From Annona cherimola (lineage: Eukaryota; Streptophyta; Magnoliopsida; Magnoliales; Annonaceae): a stretch of DNA of 64,000 bases. Below, one piece after another: positions 12,601-24,600 of the stretch; the stretch's first letter is position 1; each line of letters opens with the position of its first letter. Location of the stretch: positions 43,758,012-43,822,011 of the forward strand of contig CM059971.1 in the NCBI GenBank assembly GCA_030490835.1, written 5' to 3'. A model generated the notes under the pieces. It was not told where the DNA came from and searched no databases. It saw only the letters and a program-made list of their open reading frames with translations. The translations under genes and the position numbers were made by a program.

Positions 12601-15600
12601 TAAAATTAATCTTTTGAAGATCATGGAATTCCTTCATTATCAAGAACACATTGTTATGAATAAAAAATTTGAGTAATTTACATATATACCCACATAGTTT
12701 GACGCTAATTGCAGGAATACCCAGGTAGTTTCAAGAATTGCATATTACCCCCACGTAGTTTCACCAAAATTGCATATTACCCCCACGCCGTTACCTGCCA
12801 TTAATATATGACGTTATATTTTGAAAAATGACGAAAATGCCCACATCCGTAGTTTTACGAATTACATATTACCCCCCACATAGTTTCACCAAAATTGCAT
12901 ATTATCCGGGCATTTTCGTCATTTTTTCAAAATATAACGTCAGATATTAACGGCAGATAATGGCGCGGAGGTAATACGCAATTTTGGTGAAACTATGTGG
13001 GGGTAATCCGTAGTTTCACGAATTGCATATTACCCCCACAGTTTCACCAAAATTGCATATTACCCAGGCATTTTCGTCATTTTTCAAAATATAACGTCAG
13101 ATATTAACGACAGGTAACGACGTGGAGGTAATACACAATTTTGGTGAAACTACGTGGGAGTAATATGCAATTCGTGAAACTACGTAGGTATCCCTACAAT
13201 TAGCGTCAAACTATGTGGGTATATATGCAAATTACCCAAAAAATTATGATAATTTGTAATTTTTGGTTTTATATTTTAAAATCAAGAATAATGTTGTTAT
13301 AAATAAAAAAATTATGATAATGTGTAAATTATTGAGTTTATATTTTAAAAAAAATTCTTAAATCCAACATTAATAATTTTTAATATATATATTTTAAATA
13401 TGACATATCATTTATATTGAAAATTTTGTATATTATATTTATTTTCAAAGTTTGATGGTTACATTATCACTTTCAATTGGTTTTGAAATTTTAAAATGTA
13501 TACATTTCAACAAAAATAAATTTTAAATAAATAAATAAATATTAGTGCATATTATTTTATTTAATTAGTAATATTTTTATAAATATAAAACTAACAAGTT
13601 GCGTGAGGTAATCTAATGATTCTTATCTATGCAACTAATTGTATATAGGATAAGTAAATGTAATTGTAATGTTCATATAAATTGTTTATTGAATATTCCA
13701 TTTTAATATAATTATAAATATTTCAATCACTCTATACTTTTAAATTCTAAAATCTCTATATTCTATTTTTTAGATATTTGTTAGTTAAATTATTATTTGA
13801 ATTGTTAAATTGTATGAAAATATTGTCGTTGTATCATAACAAAAGGTTACAAGGATATTTGTGTCTTTCGTACATTATTTCAATATTTCAGCCACCAAAC
13901 ATAACTCGATAGTTAAAGTAATTTTGTTTCAACTAAAATCAAACAATCACTACTTTGCTTCAGCTGCCTATCAATTTCAGCTGCTTATGAGCCATTGCAA
14001 TAAGCTCTAGTGGAATCAAATAGGACCTTACCTTATATCAATCAAGTATCCTGCCATTGCTATCATTCTTCTTCCATCAATGAATAGTCAGTACTATGTT
14101 GGTCATGCTTGAGGACTTTAGACATATTTCATTTGGTCAAAGATTCGAATCTCATTTGTTGTGCTTCACATTGACATGATCTAAAACTTCTGCAGAGCTC
14201 TTAAATCCTATTCTGATATTTTCATTTGCCATTTGTTCATTTCTGTAGTGCTAAACTCTTTGACCATTGTTTAGATTCTTCAATGATTCCAGTGTGCTTG
14301 ATTTTATTTTTTATTTTTGTAATAATAATAATTTTTTTTTTTTTTTTTTTTTTTTTTGTATTTTATCCATATAGCTTGCCAGACATGGAGTTTCGCTGCC
14401 ATTGATTGCACTTAGGATGTGTTTGGGAGGTGATAAAACTTTTAATGAAAATTATGAGAGAAAATTATGTGATCGGATAGGGGTAATGATGAGGAGTAAA
14501 GAGAATAAAGTTAAAATAGATAGGTTAGTTGTATAAGTAGTTATGTAAAAATGATTGAAAAGTAGGGTAGTTGTATTGGAAAAAGTGAAAAAATAATTAA
14601 AAAATAAAATAGTTCTGGAGATGAAAAAGTATTAGATTGAAAAGTTTTAGTTTGAAAAGTTTTTAGCATCCTCAGATTTGGTAGATTGAGAATCCACCAC
14701 TGTGGTGTCTAAAGATTTTGGGGAGCGCAATTTGGGGTTCAATGATTTTGGTGTTGGACAAACCACCATTATATCATCTGTTGCAGTTTTTTTAGTTTTG
14801 GATGCATTATGTTGCTATTTTGGTGCAAAAATCAAAAGAGGAGAAACATGTTGTGATAATTTGAGTCGAACAGAAACCCTTGTTGGAGATTTTTGATAAT
14901 TTTACATTAATTCCCTATCCTTTTTGTAGATTGCTTGGGTTCTTTAGTTATTACAAACTAGTTCATTTGGATCTTCTACAAAACAATATCTTTAAAATTA
15001 TTAAATTTCTGCAAATTTGAAAATTTTCCTTGAGTTTCAAACAATTACAAATGGATTCTGAACTCATTAAAAGGAACATCTGCATATATTCCTAAACTTA
15101 TTACCCATAAGCACCTTTACCAATGTTTTTAAATATTTATGAATTAGATAAGTTTTAGGAAAATCCTTTTCAAATAGCCGAATTATAAAATTTTTGTAAG
15201 ATGATTTTAATTCAATGTGCAGCATGAATTCAGGTCAACCCGAACCTGACTGAATCTTCCTTGGATCTAAACTAGTTTAAGATATCTATTTTGGTTGGTA
15301 CTGGAGTTAAGTTGGAGTATTGCAACCCAATTTGTAAAATGTGTCTCAATGGGTCAATGTTCCTATGATGTGCTTGACCTGTATTGGCTTAGATACCATT
15401 AAAAAGTCTTAAATATAATTTATATAACCTTGGCACAGTCCCCCCTTTTTGTAGTTATTGGTTATTGACATGGGTAGATTAATTCCATTTAGGCATTAAA
15501 CTAGTAACTTGATGTCGTCATCCAGCATTGAAAAATGCATTTCACCTCTAATTAATGCAACTAGAAGTTGCTCCATTGCAGAGAGGGTTACAAAAAAACC

Positions 15601-18600
15601 AAAGTTCAAATCATTTGACATTATGGGTGTCACCAATAATTTAGCAATTAGGTGATACAAATCGGAAGCAGGAAGTTTGCTAGTTATTGCACTAGCTTAA
15701 GAACTCTTGGTATTTGTGAAAAGACGTGTGAAATCCCAAATTTTGAAGTCCACATGATGTACAATGTGTAAATTGAGGAGTGATCCCGTGCATCTGGCCA
15801 CATGGGACCCATTTATTATTATTTATTTAATATACATGTAAAGTTAGTTGTGCTTAACCTATAATCCAAGTTTTAATAAATTTGGATGTGTTTGAGTATT
15901 ATTTTTATTTTTAAACACGGTGACATTTTCATAGGCTGAAAATTACAAAAATGCCATTGTTTAAAAATAAAAATACTTAAACACATCCAAAATTAGTAAA
16001 TTTTGGTTTATAGATCAAGCACAACTAACTTTATATGTTTAAAAATAAAATCAAAAAAATAATTATGAGGGGTCCCACGGCCGGACACATGGGATCACTT
16101 TCGTGTAAATTTGCACATCTCTCTTGGTAATTGCTGTCAATCTAATCTTGCTATTGAATACTTTGCTTCAACCTATCGTAGGAACTAGCGAGAACCCTTC
16201 TCCTTTTGTTTTCCTTCTTTTGTCCCAGCTTACCGTAGGTTCCTCTCTTTGAATACTTTCTTCCTCTTCTTATCAATTGTACCATATACTTCGCATTTAC
16301 TTTCCCAATCAGCTCTTCAAAATTTGGCAAACTTTCTTTTTAGAGTTAAATTTGGCAAATTTAGGATAAGTATAGTTGTGAGTTTCCAGTGCTTCTATCC
16401 TTTCTAAGTTTCCCTTCTTTAAACTGTCAGTCATATATTGGTCCTCCCCATTTATTATCATGATGAATAATTCTCTATCAGAACCACTTTGTAACTTCTT
16501 CCCTTCTTGAGTAATGGATAAAAGGCTTGGCATTCTACTTTAGAAGTTTCGGGATCATTTCCTCAAAACTCTTTAACAAGAGTAGCTATCCTTTTATCCC
16601 TCCATTCAAAATATAAAAATCTTCAACCTCTATGTATTGCATTGATGTCATACTACCGTGGTCCACTCAATAAAATATCACATGCATCTATATCAACCAC
16701 TTCATAAACTATTGTATCTTTGTAGAACTGCCAAATAAAAAGAGGTAATTGTTGGATTTCTAAAGTGATTGTCTCTTCCTAGTTCCCTGTATAAGCATCA
16801 TTGATGAGAATTAATAGAGATTTAAAACATACTCATTCTAGGCATAAAAATCTTGTGAAGAGGTCATAATCTTAGCAGATCTTTCTAAGGATGTGTTTAT
16901 TAAAAAAGAAAACTTTTCATTGTCTACAACTATACTATTTTTTAATTATTTCACATTTTTCTATACAAACTACCATACTTTTCAATTATTTCTACACAAT
17001 TACCCACACAATTAACTTATCTATTTTAACTTTATTCTCTTTATGTCTCATCATTACCCCTATTATATCACATCATTTTCTCTCATTTCAAGAACTTTTA
17101 CAACAAAACTTTTTAACAAAAGTTTTATCACTTCCTAAATACACTACAATTTTTTTTTTTTAAAAAAATCTTTTTCTATTTTGGATTTGTTAGAATAATT
17201 TAGAAGATACTAAAAGGTCTTCTAGAATATTTACAATCTACTTAGAATAAATTTGTATCTATTTAAGTTTACTTCTCCCAAAAGTTTACTCAAGAATATG
17301 TACTTTAAAAAAAAAAAAAGATTTCTTCTTTTATTAATGTTGCTAAAATAAGGTGACATTTTCACCTATAAATGCCTCTATAAGTTCTAAGGTGCATCAC
17401 AGTTAGAGTTTTATAAAAGTATCTCTGTTTTCTCTACTTCTTCTTATCTTCTCCTTTTTTATTCTTTTGTTCCTTTTATCCTCTTTCCTTCCTTCTCATC
17501 ATTGTTCATTAAGTTAATAGATTATCTTAAGTTTTTAATGAGTTGAATATTTGAAAATGAAATGTGGAGTAAAGGAAGATCTTTGGATCACACAAACAAA
17601 TTATTAATGGCCTTAAATTAGAAATCAAAACTTTTTTGAAATTACATTTGGTTATTTTGTGGAAGAAATATGCTATAAAGCTCTAGAATTTGTGACTTTA
17701 CAAAAATCTTTCATTGATAGAGTTTTGATTCCAGAAGCTGTGGAGGCAAAGGTATTAAAATTAAATTTTAATCTAGTATCTTTTTAAGGAACAACTGAAC
17801 AACTACATGAACAACACAAAAGTAGAGACAATAAATAGTCTAGTTTCTTGACTTGATGTCATTGGTAAACAAGTTAATTTTTTTTCATGTTTTCATTGTG
17901 GGGATAAGGGTCATATTACGTCACAATGCCTTCAGCACACTCACAATCATTTAAATATGGAATACGGTGTATAAGATTATTATAAATGGAAGGATTTCCA
18001 TGAATATGTGTGGTGCCTCGAACCGAGGTACCTAGAAGCCTTACTCCGAGATCGTTTTGATTAGTAAACGTGACTCAGGATTGTTGCCCCGATCACACAC
18101 GACAGGATTTTTTTTTTTTTTTTATATCATCAATACATGGAAATTTTCCATCATTCATCCAACATGAAATATATTTCACATATCACAGTTATAACCCAAA
18201 ACTGTTCCATAAACAAAAATATTCATTTCCATCTCAAAATTATCATAATTGTCTTTACATAAAATTTACATATACAACATTTCATCAAAACTACATGTCA
18301 TTTTACATGCTGCCTTTATCATCTTTTCCTGTCTGTTGTCGAAAAAGCATGGGTGAGTAATAATACCCAGTAAGTAAGCCATACATAAATTTTCAATCAT
18401 TTTCATGCATTTCATAAAATGCAAATTCAATGCATATATACCATTCATGACATTCCTTTGCATGCGACGCTAGCTAGGCGCCCGTCCCATACATGCTCCC
18501 ATTTCAGAGAGGTTGCCGCTGGCCTGGGCCTATTAAGCGACTTGGCAGTAGCGAGGGGGGACATCCGGTCCGCTTACTACCTCGACTAAGGTCTATTTTT

Positions 18601-21600
18601 CGTGCACATGCTCATTTACATACGCATGCCGGCATGATATTTGCAAATCATAAACAATTTCATAAAAAATATTTAATAAATAATTTAACAAAACGAACTT
18701 CAGTTCATGAAAAGCAGTTATAGGTATGACCAACTTTAAATAAATTTCATAAAGCAATTTACAACAATTTGCAACCATTTTGGAAATAATTTACAAAAGA
18801 TATAACTTGCTTACCTTTTCAGTGGGTGTCTTCGACCTTCTCTTTTCCTTTTCCCGAAGTGGAGATATGCCACTTTTTCTCACCATTTTTCTCTCTCACT
18901 TCCTCCTTTTCTTCCTTGGACGTGTGGGAAAGTTTGGGAACTGAAAATTTTCAAATGGAGCTGGGTTTTGGATGCCTTGGACGTCCACCCCCTGTTGCCT
19001 ATTTATAGGGTTGGATTTTTCAAAAATTTGGAATTTACCCCCTAGCTTTGAGGTATTTAATTATAAATTGGTATTTCTTTTTAATTTTTAAAAATGCTTT
19101 GAGCCAAGAGCTGCCCACCCTATGCCTGCTCCAGCCACCCTAATCAGCCCTATTTATTTATTTATTTTTTAATTTTTAAAATTATTTAATTAGGCTAAAT
19201 CAATCCTAACCATCGGTTTATGATTATGATGATTTTGAGCCATGGATTTTGGTCAAGCTTACCCACTCCTAGCCTGCACGTCCATGCCATTGCAGCAGCC
19301 ATTTCATTTAATTTTTTTATTTTTAATTATTTATTTTAAATAAAAGTCAAATGCATAATTAATGAAAAGTTAGATTACTTTTTTGATCTCCATTTGACGC
19401 TCCATCTTGACCTTTAATTTGTGATTTTCATCACATCTTAAACCATCCATCATGTTCATCATGAATTTTTAACCATCCATAAAAATTTTCATCGAAATCC
19501 GACGCCCGGATTGCAATTTATGTATTTTTTTCTATTTTTCTACTAAAATCCAAATTTGGATTAAAACATCCAAAAGAATTGCTATTTCGTCCTGTAGTGA
19601 TTAAATCTCTATTTTGTCTTTTTGTGATTAAGTTAATCCAAGTGATTAACTTTTAATCACGTGTCTTAATCCCCGGTTACTATTCACGTTCACTATTCAC
19701 GGGGTTAAATTACTAATTGCATTGTTTCAATCTCTAATACACATATCTATCAATATAATTCATGAATTTTCATTTATTATAAAAATAATTACAAAAGAAT
19801 CTAGAGTTACAATTGTCGAAATGACGCGTATATTTTCGGGGTTTCACAATATGATTGCTAAATCAACTATAGCTAGATTGAAATAGAAAATTGAACCACA
19901 TCCTCATCTATATTGTGTAACGTGGGTAGACAAAACTACACTTTCTTAATGAAAGTTGTTTAGTCTTATCGTGGATTGATTTACTTGATTATATTTGCTC
20001 TGATGTGCTAACAAATATATGTCTTATATTTTTCTTAGTCACCCATGATTGTATGATTTCAAAGTAATCTATTATGGAACGGAACACCTATATTATCAAG
20101 TGTATTGGAAAATTTATCCTTTTGAAGACTGATAAATCTAAAGAAAGTGATAGATTGAGTCTCTAATTGATTCATCTAAAAAAGTACCTTTGCATATTCT
20201 TGCTCCAAATAATTTGAAAAAGAAGGTCAAGAGTCGAGATTCATTCTAGTTGTGGTGGCTAAAAAGTAAACAACTATACTTCTTTATGAGTCTATTGTAG
20301 AATTACCAAAGTCCAAGCATTAGTGAAAGAATTCAATGATGTGGCTCCTAGCAAACTACCAAATGAGCTTCTATCTACAAGGGACATTCATCATGCTATT
20401 GATCTCATGCCAAAATCTCAAGTACCAAGTTTACCTCATTCTATCCTACTGAGTGTGCTAAATTACAAATACAAGTAACTAAATTTTTTAATAATGGTTA
20501 TTTGTGAAACTCTTAGCCCATATGTTGTATCAGCTCTCTTAACACTTAGGAAAGATGAACCTTGAATAGTGTGTTATGGCATTTGTGCAATTAACAAAAT
20601 TACCATGATTTTTTATACTAAGACATAATGATATGTTTGATATTATGACTTGAGTACAATGGTTCTCTGAGACATTAGAAGCAGATACCACCAAATTCGA
20701 ATTAGAATGAGAAATGAATGGAAAACTGCCTTTAAAACTCATGATGAATTTTTTGAATGGTTGATTATGCAATTTGGATTATCAAATGTTCCAAGTATAT
20801 ATATGAGAGTCATGAATAGGTTTTTCAACCATTTATTGGAAAGTTTGTGGTAGTTTATTTTTATGATATTTTAATTTATTATCATTCTAAGTAAGAACGC
20901 TTGGAACATTTTAAAAATTTTCTTGAGAAATTACAACCTGAAAAGTTTTTTGTAGATCTCAAGAAATATTTTTTTTTGAAAAAGAAAGTCATCTTCTTAA
21001 GAGTTGTGGCATCAACTAATGGAATTTCTATAGATCCCTCAACGGTAAAAGCCGTTAGGGAATGACCAAGGCTTACATGTGTTTCTAAGGTGTGAAGTTT
21101 TCATAGTTTAACTGCATTTAATATGCCCTTTATTAATGGATTTAGCATGATTATGGCACCCATCACAAATTATTTGAAACATAAAAAAATTTTATGGTCA
21201 ATTTTTGCATATAAGGAATTTAAAGAGTTTAAAAAGAAAATCATTGAAGCACCTATATTGCAACTCCCGACTTTACAAAAGTTATCAAAAAATCAAAAAA
21301 GTTTGTGATGCCTCAGAGTTGAAATTGGAGGTGTTCTAAGGAATCGGGGTTATTCAATTGTGTATTTTTCTCAATTACTCAATAAAGCTAATCGAAGATA
21401 TTCAACATATTGTATGGAATTTTGTGCTATTATTTAAAAATTGAAAATTCGGAGGCATTATTTGCTACCTTACAAATTTGTGTTATATTCAAAATTGTGT
21501 GATTTTGAGGTATTAGCAATCACAAAAATAGTTAAGTGTTGAACATGTAAAGTCAATTGAATTTTTGCAAGAGTACACATTAGTTCTCAAACATCACACT

Positions 21601-24600
21601 AATACTGAAGACAAACATGAAAATGCTCTCAATCGTGTTATAATCATTTTTCATACTATGGATGTTAATGTTATTGTATTTGATATGTTAAAAAGGAATA
21701 TTCATCACATTCTGACTTTGAGGTGATTTTTCATGAATTACAAAATGAAAAATTGTCATGATTAAGTGTCTGTATTCCCAACACATCACTTGGAGATCAT
21801 GCTAGGGGTATCACTGGTCATTTTTGTAGGAATAAGAGAATCCTACTGGTCGTGGATTGATTTTTTTTGCCCGCATTAGAAAGAGATGCGTCAAGAGTAG
21901 TTTTGTGATGTTGCACATTAGAACGAGTGGCCAAATTGAGATAATCAGTTGGAGTTTGGTCAATTTGCTTAGGACTTTGGTGGAAGAACATTTTGGAACT
22001 AGAGATTTTGTATTGACTATGCAGTATTTGCATGCAACAATTCAGTCAGTTGTTCTACAAGGAAATCTCCTTTTCAAGTTGTCTATGGTTGTGCTCATCG
22101 AGCTCCAATTGATTTAATTGTTTTACACATTGACATCCGTTCGTCTGCTAGTGCTGAATCTTTTACCCGACACATTCAAGATGTGCATGTTGATAGTAGA
22201 AAAATTACTCTTGATGAAGATTATAAGCTTGTTATAGATGATCATAGAAGAAAGAAAGAATTTGTTCTTACATATTATGTGATGCTTTGTATGACCAGAA
22301 AGGTATACTAAAAATTCGTTTAAAGAAGTTGCATACATGAGCTGGTGCTCCCTTTTGTGTTTTAAGAAAATTGATGTCCAATGTGTATGAACTTGATTTG
22401 CCATGATTTGCCATCAGAGATACGGATCAGCTCTACTTTCAATATAGAAACAAAAAAGATTTGTTTCTTTATTGAAATACTCTTGAGCCTCTAAGTTTGA
22501 ATGCAAAAGTTTCAGCAAATAATAGTTCAACACCAATGCCTGTGCTTCCACAGGTTCTGTCTACTTCTTTGGATCAAATAGAGGGTGTGTTTGGAAAGTG
22601 ATAAAACTTCTGCGAATAAAGAAAATAAAGTTAAAATAGATAGGTTATTTGTTTAAAAATGATTGAAAAGTAAGATAGTTGTATATGAAGATATGAAGAA
22701 AGGATTAAAAATATAGTTATGAAGATTGAGAAGTTTTAGCTTTACATTTTTTCCTCATGGAATTGTACTGAGTTATACAAAAATTTCATGTCAATTAGAG
22801 AAACAAGTTGGGTTATGATGCTACATTGATTGTTGATATGCTTCACGGGTTAGATCCACATATTCTAGAGCATTATTAAAGTCAAAACTCTCCATGGCAA
22901 CATTAACCAGGGTAGAATTGATCAGAATTACGAAAATGATTTTACATATACTTATTCTAGGCGCAAGAATCTTATGAAGAGACAAGAATCATAGAAGATT
23001 TTTCTAGAAATTTTTTTTAGGAGATTTCTTTTTATCTCAGATTTTTAAAATTATTCTAGAAGATACTAGGGTGCTGTTTGGTAAGGGGAATTTTTGTGAG
23101 ATAGCGTGAAGGTGTGGGAAGTGAGAAAGAGAATGTTTTAAAAATTATGTGAATGATATAATATAATATAACAGGGGTGAATTTGGAATAAATAGGAGGT
23201 TGGAAGAAAAAATATTTCAAGTATAGGGGTAAAGTTGGAAAAGTGATGTTGTTAGATAATTAAAATGTCAAATCATTTATGAAAGAATGTATATGAAAGA
23301 GGAAAATTCATGGAAAACCATGAGGGTATTCTCAAACTCCTATTAGGATTGAGTGCTAATTTCTTCAGACCTGTGATCTATCACTTGTTGATGCTCTCGA
23401 AGCGACGCTTGTAGTTGGTTGCACCCGTTGATTACCTTTGAAAGATCTGTTGCTTTGATCTTTGTTTGAAGATGTCTGATTGCATAGGCTTTACTATCAC
23501 TTTGACGCAGATAGAAAGCAGAAAGTTCACAAGAAAAACAAGGAAATAATCCAAATGAACTTTTGATTTTTTGATGAATATGCTAGAAGATGGCCTAAAA
23601 CAGTGTTGATCACTCTTAAGTGTGTTGTCAATATAACTTGCCATTCAAGAATTTGAGGCAATTATTCGAAATTTGGATGGAAGCCTTGAAGATAACAACT
23701 TTAATGAATAACTTGTTAATTGATACCCTTGATAATATAGTGATGTAATGATATAACTGAAGAGATTATCTGATGAGGATGTAATAGAGGTGATGCACAC
23801 AAGGTTTAAATAAGGAGAGTGATGAGAGTGAATTGGAGCCATCCCAAGGGGGAAAAGATTACCATTGGCCAGTGTTGCTGGAGTGGACATTAGGATAGGC
23901 CACTGTGAATGTTGGCCCTCAAAAGGAAAGTGTATTGATACTATTCATGACTAAAGGAATTACATTAAAAGAATTTCTAATGTCTGATACAATCAACTCG
24001 AGCTTTTTATATCACTTCTCGTGTCAAACACTAAAAAATCCTTTTAATGTAATTATTTTAGCCATTGGTCATCATCCAAATCAAGTAAAATATTGCTTTG
24101 GATGGTGATGAACTCAGCTGTGAATCACCAAAGATATCCTGCTCCATGATCATATTTTTCCCCGGAGTTCAAATGGCGGTAGCTAAAATTTGATTTTCTG
24201 CTAGCTGATCTGGATGCCTTCTTACATTTTTCTTCATCATTTTATGTACTGCTTTTACAGATTATACTCGATACTGATGACATGAAATATGGTGGTTGTG
24301 GCCGCATTGCAAGAGATCAGTGTCATCAGATAACCTCCAATAAGAGGTACCTCAACATTATATAAAATTAGTGAATTGATTTTGTGCTTCACTCTTTTGT
24401 GCTTGAAATAATTTTGTTGATTCAAAGGTGCATTGGCAACTTTAAATGCTGTTGAATAGATGCAATGTTTTTTGTTTGGCTACAGGCATGACGGCTATCG
24501 TTACTCCTTGGAGGTCTCACTTCCAAGCAGAACTGCTCAGGTTTGTACTTTCTATGTAATATATCCTTATTTAGAGCCATGCTACAAGATACATGTCGTG

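Larger units (their letters stand above)
16825..23066 (+). mobile_element. Decayed Ty3/gypsy chromovirus (H) with both LTR remnants
   Basis: A related block near both ends marks the LTRs: around 16830-16884 continuing at 17168-17500, and around 22940-23066 (shared CTTATTCTAGGC or CTCATTCTAGGC, AATCTT, GAAGAG, TTCTAGAA). The 5' LTR remnant is split by a MITE (16885-17152) and resembles the LTR of the 1.6-kb element at 10102. The interior holds gag and pol remnants in the expected order on the + strand, interrupted by the solo LTR 18009-19848. Many stops and frameshifts make it long dead. Confidence 0.7.
6188..24260 (+). other. Giant phase-0 intron (about 18.07 kb) of the SBE3-like gene
   Basis: The donor after GEYQ reads CAA|GTAAGT and the acceptor reads TTTTACAG|ATT. 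Both flanking exons are in frame and belong to the same conserved protein. Nearly all the excess length is mobile DNA: two solo LTRs, one small LTR element, one decayed chromovirus and at least five foldback or MITE-like pieces. Most insertions face either way and none disturbs an exon. Stretches with nothing recognisable are 8906-10101, 11739-12421, 14666-15762 and 23346-24260. Confidence 0.85.
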
